The notes beneath the pieces were generated by a model. It worked only from the letters and a program-made list of their open reading frames with translations, did no database searches and was not told the origin of the DNA. Both the position numbers and the translations under genes were made by a program. This document shows positions 60,402 through 64,000 of a stretch of DNA of 64,000 bases, piece after piece. Numbering within the stretch: position 1 is the first letter of the stretch; every line of letters begins with the position of its first letter. Source of the DNA: a virus; the IMG/VR virus record IMGVR_UViG_3300049793_000366, positions 248,865 through 312,864 of that record. The stretch is one strand, 5' to 3'.

Positions 60402-60610
60402 GCTTCCGCAAGCTTTATGAATAGCTGTGAGTAGTGTAAAACACTCACTGGTACAACCATAAAAGTACCATCATCCAAATAAGCCTGAAATGGCTCATTG
60501 AAGTAGGTCACTGTGTAATCCTTCAATTTTTCGTATTCTTCCTCGGTCACATCAAGTGTCTCGCACTTGTATTGTCCAAACTGTGTATGTAGTTCTAAAA
60601 ACACTTTCAT
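60398..60610 (-). CDS. Small hypothetical protein
   Basis: 70 aa. MKVFLELHTQFGQYKCETLDV then an acidic helix (TEEEYEKLKDY) and strands; a compact alpha/beta fold. No tag at either end. Single leftward gene, convergent with the operon upstream and divergent from 60688. Confidence 0.6.
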   Translation of the reverse strand: MKVFLELHTQFGQYKCETLDVTEEEYEKLKDYTVTYFNEPFQAYLDDGTFMVVPVSVLHYSQLFIKLAEA

Positions 60611-60675
60611 AAGCTATTTATTAATTTATTTTCTAAAGTTTACAAAACAAAGTGAAAATAAAGACATATAGAAAT

Positions 60676-60684
60676 GATATATAA
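60676..60684 (+). promoter_or_regulatory. Late-type AT motif, 3 nt before ATG (GATATATAA)
   Basis: GATATATAA ends 3 nt before the ATG at 60688. Confidence 0.5.
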
Positions 60685-60687
60685 TTT

Positions 60688-61329
60688 ATGAAAAACCTTA
60701 GCTCAAGATTTAAGAAGTTCAATGGCGAGTTCATTCCAGATATTGTAGAATATCTACGGACTTACATCGAAAGAGACCCAACTGTAACAATTTCAGTTGG
60801 TTGTGACTCAATTCAGAAACGTAGAAGAACAATTTACGCTGTGACGATTATGTTGTATAACACGGATATTCGTAATGGCGCCCATGTAGTCTTCTTCCGT
60901 GAATCTTGTATTAAGATCCGCGATACCAACGAAAGGTTGGATAGAGAAGCTATGCTTGCTTATGAAGTAGCAGAAGAGTTAAATGCATTATTAGAACCAT
61001 TTTATTCAAGAAGTGACCTAAACGTTTCTAGTAGAAGAGCATATAAGTATCACTTAGCCAAATGTATGGGTGAATATGCTAATGTTGCACTAATTGATGA
61101 ACAAAAAGTTGTTGAAAATATTTCTTTATCTGAGGATGAAAAAACAAGGGAATATCGATTAATTGACTTACATTTGGACTTTAATCCAAGTGCCGGACTT
61201 AGCGGACGCAATCGTTCAAATGCGGCTTATAAAAAACACACACCTTGGTTAAGAGGATGTCTGTATCGTGTATGGTGTAAACCACTAGCATACGCTGCTA
61301 CATCTGCTGCTGATTTATTGTTACAATAA
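60688..61329 (+). CDS. RNase H-like protein (YkuK/DUF458-type)
   Basis: 213 aa. VTISVGCDSIQKRR (D40) followed by IYAVTIMLYN is the YkuK-type RNase H-like first strand pair; later conserved Asp in LIDLHLDFNPSAG and a C-terminal NRSNAAYKKHTPWL. The N-terminus MKNLSSRFKKFNGEF has a partial late tag (F-x-x-F). YkuK proteins are predicted nucleases of unknown substrate. Followed 10 nt later by the BFN gene. Confidence 0.78.
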   Translation: MKNLSSRFKKFNGEFIPDIVEYLRTYIERDPTVTISVGCDSIQKRRRTIYAVTIMLYNTDIRNGAHVVFFRESCIKIRDTNERLDREAMLAYEVAEELNALLEPFYSRSDLNVSSRRAYKYHLAKCMGEYANVALIDEQKVVENISLSEDEKTREYRLIDLHLDFNPSAGLSGRNRSNAAYKKHTPWLRGCLYRVWCKPLAYAATSAADLLLQ

Positions 61330-61339
61330 TAATTAAAAA

Positions 61340-61933
61340 ATGAAAAAAGTATTAGTAAATGTATTGGGACTATCTTATAGTCAAACGCAAAGCGGAGCTT
61401 ATGCTGTTGTATTGTCTGAACCCAAAGGTAACAGGAAGTTACCAATTATCGTTAACTCAACCGATGCACAAACAATTGCACTTAGGTTAGAAGGTATTAA
61501 AACACAACGTCCACTGACACATGATTTGTTTAAGTCATTCACAGAGGTCTTTAATGCGGATCTTGTTGAGGTTAGTATTTATAGCTTAGTAGAAGGTATC
61601 TTTATGACTAAGTTAGTATTTAATGATGGTGTTCAAGATATTGAACTCGATTGTACAATTGGTGATGGTATAGCACTTGCTATGATTTACCAAAGTCCAA
61701 TCTATGTCGCTGAGTTTGTAATCAGCTCTGCTGGTATTGTTGTTGATGAAGACGATGTTGCTCGATATGAAGATGGTGAGGACGTTGACGATGCCGAAAT
61801 TATTGAAGAAAAACCAAGAAGAAGCACTGTCGAAGAGTTGGAAATTATGTTACAAAAAGCACTTGATGATGAACAGTATGAAGTCGCTGCTCAAGTGCGT
61901 GATAAAATAAATTCGTTAAAAGAAAATCGCTAA
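61340..61933 (+). CDS. Bifunctional nuclease family protein (DUF151) with UVR tail
   Basis: 197 aa. DUF151 core: LGLSYSQTQSGAYAVVLSEPKGNRKLPIIV (first 40 residues), DAQTIALRLEG, RPLTHDLF, with strands to about 130; an acidic linker (about 135-160); then a UVR motif LQKALDDEQYEVAAQVRDKI (174-193), which in UvrB/UvrC and ClpC mediates protein contacts. This domain pair is characteristic of Bacteroidetes chromosomes, suggesting the gene came from the host. Codon use is less AT-biased than small neighbours. Possible nuclease or regulator of host adaptor proteins. Confidence 0.88.
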   Translation: MKKVLVNVLGLSYSQTQSGAYAVVLSEPKGNRKLPIIVNSTDAQTIALRLEGIKTQRPLTHDLFKSFTEVFNADLVEVSIYSLVEGIFMTKLVFNDGVQDIELDCTIGDGIALAMIYQSPIYVAEFVISSAGIVVDEDDVARYEDGEDVDDAEIIEEKPRRSTVEELEIMLQKALDDEQYEVAAQVRDKINSLKENR

Positions 61934-61959
61934 AACGTAATATCCATAAGGAAAATTAT

Positions 61960-61968
61960 TATATATAG
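61960..61968 (+). promoter_or_regulatory. Late-type AT motif (TATATATAG)
   Basis: TATATATAG ending 6 nt before the ATG at 61975; near but not at the usual 3-nt spacing. Confidence 0.4.
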
Positions 61969-61974
61969 GATATT

Positions 61975-62190
61975 ATGACCTCTATTATTAAGATATACTG
62001 CTTACGTATTCGATTACGAAAACTCAAAAAAAGAAGAGACGAGGCGATGGCCAAACTCATTTCAGCTCACCCAAGTAGGGCCGCTAAAATGGATAGACCT
62101 GAGGACTTAGACTCGAAATTATTTGAGGAAATAGACAGACAGATAGTAAAGTATAAAAGACTTATAGAAAAAGCAAAAAAAGAGAGTTAA
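61975..62190 (+). CDS. Small basic helical protein
   Basis: 71 aa, one or two long helices, very basic (RIRLRKLKKRRDEAMAKL, KYKRLIEKAKK). Coiled-coil-like or nucleic-acid-binding by composition. Its stop lies in the stem of the terminator at 62175-62206. No terminal tag. Confidence 0.65.
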   Translation: MTSIIKIYCLRIRLRKLKKRRDEAMAKLISAHPSRAAKMDRPEDLDSKLFEEIDRQIVKYKRLIEKAKKES

Positions 62191-62206
62191 TTAACTCTCT
62201 TTTTTT
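62175..62206. terminator. Bidirectional Rho-independent terminator
   Basis: Perfect palindrome AAAAAAAGAGAGTTAA / TTAACTCTCTTTTTTT, 16 bp per arm, centred between 62190 and 62191. It supplies the stop codons region of both convergent genes. Confidence 0.9.
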
Positions 62207-62777
62207 ATAGTAGCATATTTAAGCTTATAATTCTTTCCAGTGATGCTATCTCATTTCGAATATCTTCTCTATCTATAACAGGAACACGACTAGTATTTTG
62301 ATGGAAAATATTACCACCTGGATAAGCATATCTTGTACTCTTCACTAAATCCTTTTCTATTTTAGGATATAACTCTCTGAATAAATCGAGAGCATTATGT
62401 ATTTTAATGTAGTCAGTTAGTATTTGAAAAAAATCAACATCGTGTTTACTAAATGTATCGTGTATCTTTGGATTCATAGCGTATGTTTTAACCGCATTTA
62501 ATATATCCTCTTTGACTATCTCTTCACCTCTCTTATTGAGTAAGAGAAGTCTTCTATCTGGCTTAGAGAAGTTTTTTACAAAATAAAATGGCTTATCTAA
62601 TTTATGTAGATGTGTTATTATTTTCTTAATCTCGGTATAGTACCCAATGTCAAAATTTATAAGATAGCTATCGGAATTTGATTCGTATCTAAGTATTGGT
62701 CTTGTGTGTATATTGAAACAATACAAACAATCATCCTTTATACTCCAGCTATTATTTAATATTAATTTATCAAGCAT
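62205..62777 (-). CDS. Hypothetical protein with C-terminal tag
   Basis: 190 aa. Mixed fold with an aromatic first half (CLYCFNIHTRPILRY, YLINFDIGYYTE) and a helical second half. It ends RIISLNMLL, the shared tag, directly before the terminator, which excludes a coupling role for the sequence. Function unknown. Confidence 0.72.
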   Translation of the reverse strand: MLDKLILNNSWSIKDDCLYCFNIHTRPILRYESNSDSYLINFDIGYYTEIKKIITHLHKLDKPFYFVKNFSKPDRRLLLLNKRGEEIVKEDILNAVKTYAMNPKIHDTFSKHDVDFFQILTDYIKIHNALDLFRELYPKIEKDLVKSTRYAYPGGNIFHQNTSRVPVIDREDIRNEIASLERIISLNMLL

Positions 62778-62820
62778 CTATATTTTACTACTAAAAGTAA
62801 GAATGTTTAAATATAATAAT

Positions 62821-62829
62821 AATATATAG
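62821..62829 (+). promoter_or_regulatory. Late-type AT motif (AATATATAG)
   Basis: AATATATAG, 30 nt before the ATG at 62860; long-spacing class. Confidence 0.45.
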
Positions 62830-62859
62830 TAATAAGAAATAAAAATACTAAAATACTAG

Positions 62860-64000
62860 ATGTCAGGAATAATTCAGGGTAAAAATGATATAAACGCTGT
62901 TGAGGTGCCTACTGATAAGTATCACATTGTTGTGGATTTAGATGGTAAGCTTAAGAAGAAGTCATTCGATGGATCAATTGTTGATTTAGAGACTGGTGCC
63001 GCATATACAAGTGTTGAGAAGGTTTTCGAGTGTAATATAAACTATGATTTTGATGCAGGATTCACCGCAACAAATCTAACGAGTTTAATGGAACATAAGA
63101 ATAGTCACATAGGTGCAAGTTTTTCTCATTATCAGAATATGCTATGGACTCTATTTGGTGGTAACTTTGATGATGGTGGTTCTGCTTTATTTGAAGGTAT
63201 GACTTTTTCATCATATGATGAATTAGCAGCTGAGATTCAATCTGTTGCTGAAGGTGTTACAAATACTACGGTATTAATATGTTATTATCTAATAGATGGT
63301 TCATTACCAAAAGTTAGTTTTCAAGGTAGAAATTCAACTTATTGGAGACTAAAAGGTGGTGATAACTATTATGGTAATACAGACTTTAAAACACTTAAAT
63401 CAATAACACCTACTGGTCAAACATTATCATCAGTAGCAAGCTTTGTGACTGCTGTTCAAGCACAGTCAGAATTTCCAAATTATACAATGGAAACATTATG
63501 GATAACAAATGGTAGGAATTTATATGTAAATGAATCTAAAGTATCAAGTGACCATCCATTCAAAGGTATGTATGAACTTGGTGGTCCAAGTAGAAGTACT
63601 ATGAATTTAGCACAGACAGTAGCTACACCACTATCCACTTTTCAAGGTGAGTGTACACCTACAAATTATTGGAAATTATTTGCATTAGATAGATTTGGTA
63701 GTGGTAACCCTACGGTTGAGCTTAATCTAAGTTTCAGAGGTAGAGTATATGTTAGAAAATATAGTGTTAATAGTAGTTACTTCGCAATGGTTAGACCATG
63801 TGGTATAGATACGTTATTAATTGACTATATTGATATTCCAGTTGGGTATAAACTATATGCAGTTTATACTAACTCAAATAATGTAACTAAGAAGGTTAAA
63901 GAGATTACATCAGCGGATCTTAAAACAAGACCAATAGAGGAAGTGAGAGATTTTGAAGGTGGTGGTCAAGGAAATAGTCAGTATTCAACTGGTAGACTTG
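62860..64000 (+). CDS. Structural protein, start only (cut by window end)
   Basis: Open from the ATG at 62860 to the window end without a stop; 380 residues visible. It begins MSGIIQGKNDINAVEV, then a helical/strand mix and many Ser/Thr/Asn/Gly/Tyr-rich strands (YYLIDGSLPKVSFQGRN, VELNLSFRGRVYVRKY), resembling the beta-sandwich parts of phage adhesins or fibres. It shows the same style as the fibre genes at 7-15 kb but no shared repeat unit in the visible part. Late-type motif upstream fits a virion protein. Confidence 0.75.
   Translation, partial: MSGIIQGKNDINAVEVPTDKYHIVVDLDGKLKKKSFDGSIVDLETGAAYTSVEKVFECNINYDFDAGFTATNLTSLMEHKNSHIGASFSHYQNMLWTLFGGNFDDGGSALFEGMTFSSYDELAAEIQSVAEGVTNTTVLICYYLIDGSLPKVSFQGRNSTYWRLKGGDNYYGNTDFKTLKSITPTGQTLSSVASFVTAVQAQSEFPNYTMETLWITNGRNLYVNESKVSSDHPFKGMYELGGPSRSTMNLAQTVATPLSTFQGECTPTNYWKLFALDRFGSGNPTVELNLSFRGRVYVRKYSVNSSYFAMVRPCGIDTLLIDYIDIPVGYKLYAVYTNSNNVTKKVKEITSADLKTRPIEEVRDFEGGGQGNSQYSTGRL

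Noticed and set aside
1-64000. tRNA genes, rRNA, insertion sequences, integrase and attachment sites
   Set aside because: None seen by eye on either strand; a covariance-model scan was not possible, so a divergent tRNA cannot be excluded.

Overview
The window reads as one 64 kb stretch of a large, AT-rich, T4-related (jumbo-type) tailed phage of a Bacteroidetes/Flavobacterium-like host. Phage evidence: a T4 gp46/SbcC-like recombination ATPase, the C-terminal half of a family B DNA polymerase, a gp17-like terminase ATPase domain, a gp23-like capsid fold fragment, two TOPRIM primase-like proteins, long fibre genes with tandem repeats, and dense, overlapping genes on both strands. Host evidence: promoters of the Bacteroidetes form TTTG(G)-N19-TAnnTTTG, no Shine-Dalgarno-like leaders, a protein with a type IX secretion (T9SS) sorting domain, and a Bacteroidetes-style bifunctional nuclease with a UVR tail. 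No tRNA, rRNA, CRISPR array, insertion sequence or gene-free stretch over about 120 bases was seen.

Layout. 1-6.7 kb: mostly leftward small early-type genes, a bactofilin, and a divergent family A polymerase-like palm protein. 6.8-18.5 kb: rightward structural block (fibre-like proteins up to 1860 aa, a C92 papain-like hydrolase, a nucleotidyltransferase). 18.5-25.4 kb: gp46-like ATPase, M28-like peptidase, small late-type proteins. 25.4-31.4 kb: leftward replication/nucleotide operons (guanylate kinase, terminase-like pseudo-ATPase, half PolB, kinase, primase, gp23-like fragment) with an HNH gene. 31.4-38.5 kb: rightward early operons (Fis-like HTH, CoaE-like kinase, PurA, M16 peptidase, NADAR). 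38.4-43.2 kb: two DNA methyltransferases, HD hydrolase, TOPRIM protein. 43.3-49.5 kb: rightward operon of small proteins with ATP-grasp, phosphoesterase, adenylate kinase and DnaJ. 49.6-50.2 kb: stand-alone T9SS cargo gene. 50.3-56.7 kb: a 2131-aa leftward NG-repeat structural protein. 56.7-62.8 kb: PrsW-like membrane protease, HAD, DEDDh exonuclease, RNase H-like and BFN genes. 62.9-64 kb: start of another structural gene, cut by the window end.

Three sequence-level systems link these genes. (1) About 25 otherwise unrelated, mostly early-type small proteins end in the same short peptide, R-x-x-x-[IL]-[DNE]-x-[LIV]-[LIF], e.g. REIKLNELL, RDSKIDDLL, RKIQLDRLF. (2) A second promoter-like motif, AATATATA[C/G/A], sits exactly 3 nt before the ATG of many structural and late-type genes, and 18-30 nt before others. 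(3) Many proteins behind that second motif share an N-terminal peptide [IL]-[KR]-x-[FY]-x-x-[FY], resembling the T4 internal-protein capsid targeting sequence. So early genes tend to carry a C-terminal tag and late genes an N-terminal tag. I consider the C-terminal tag the best candidate for an undescribed system; the phage-encoded T9SS cargo is the next.
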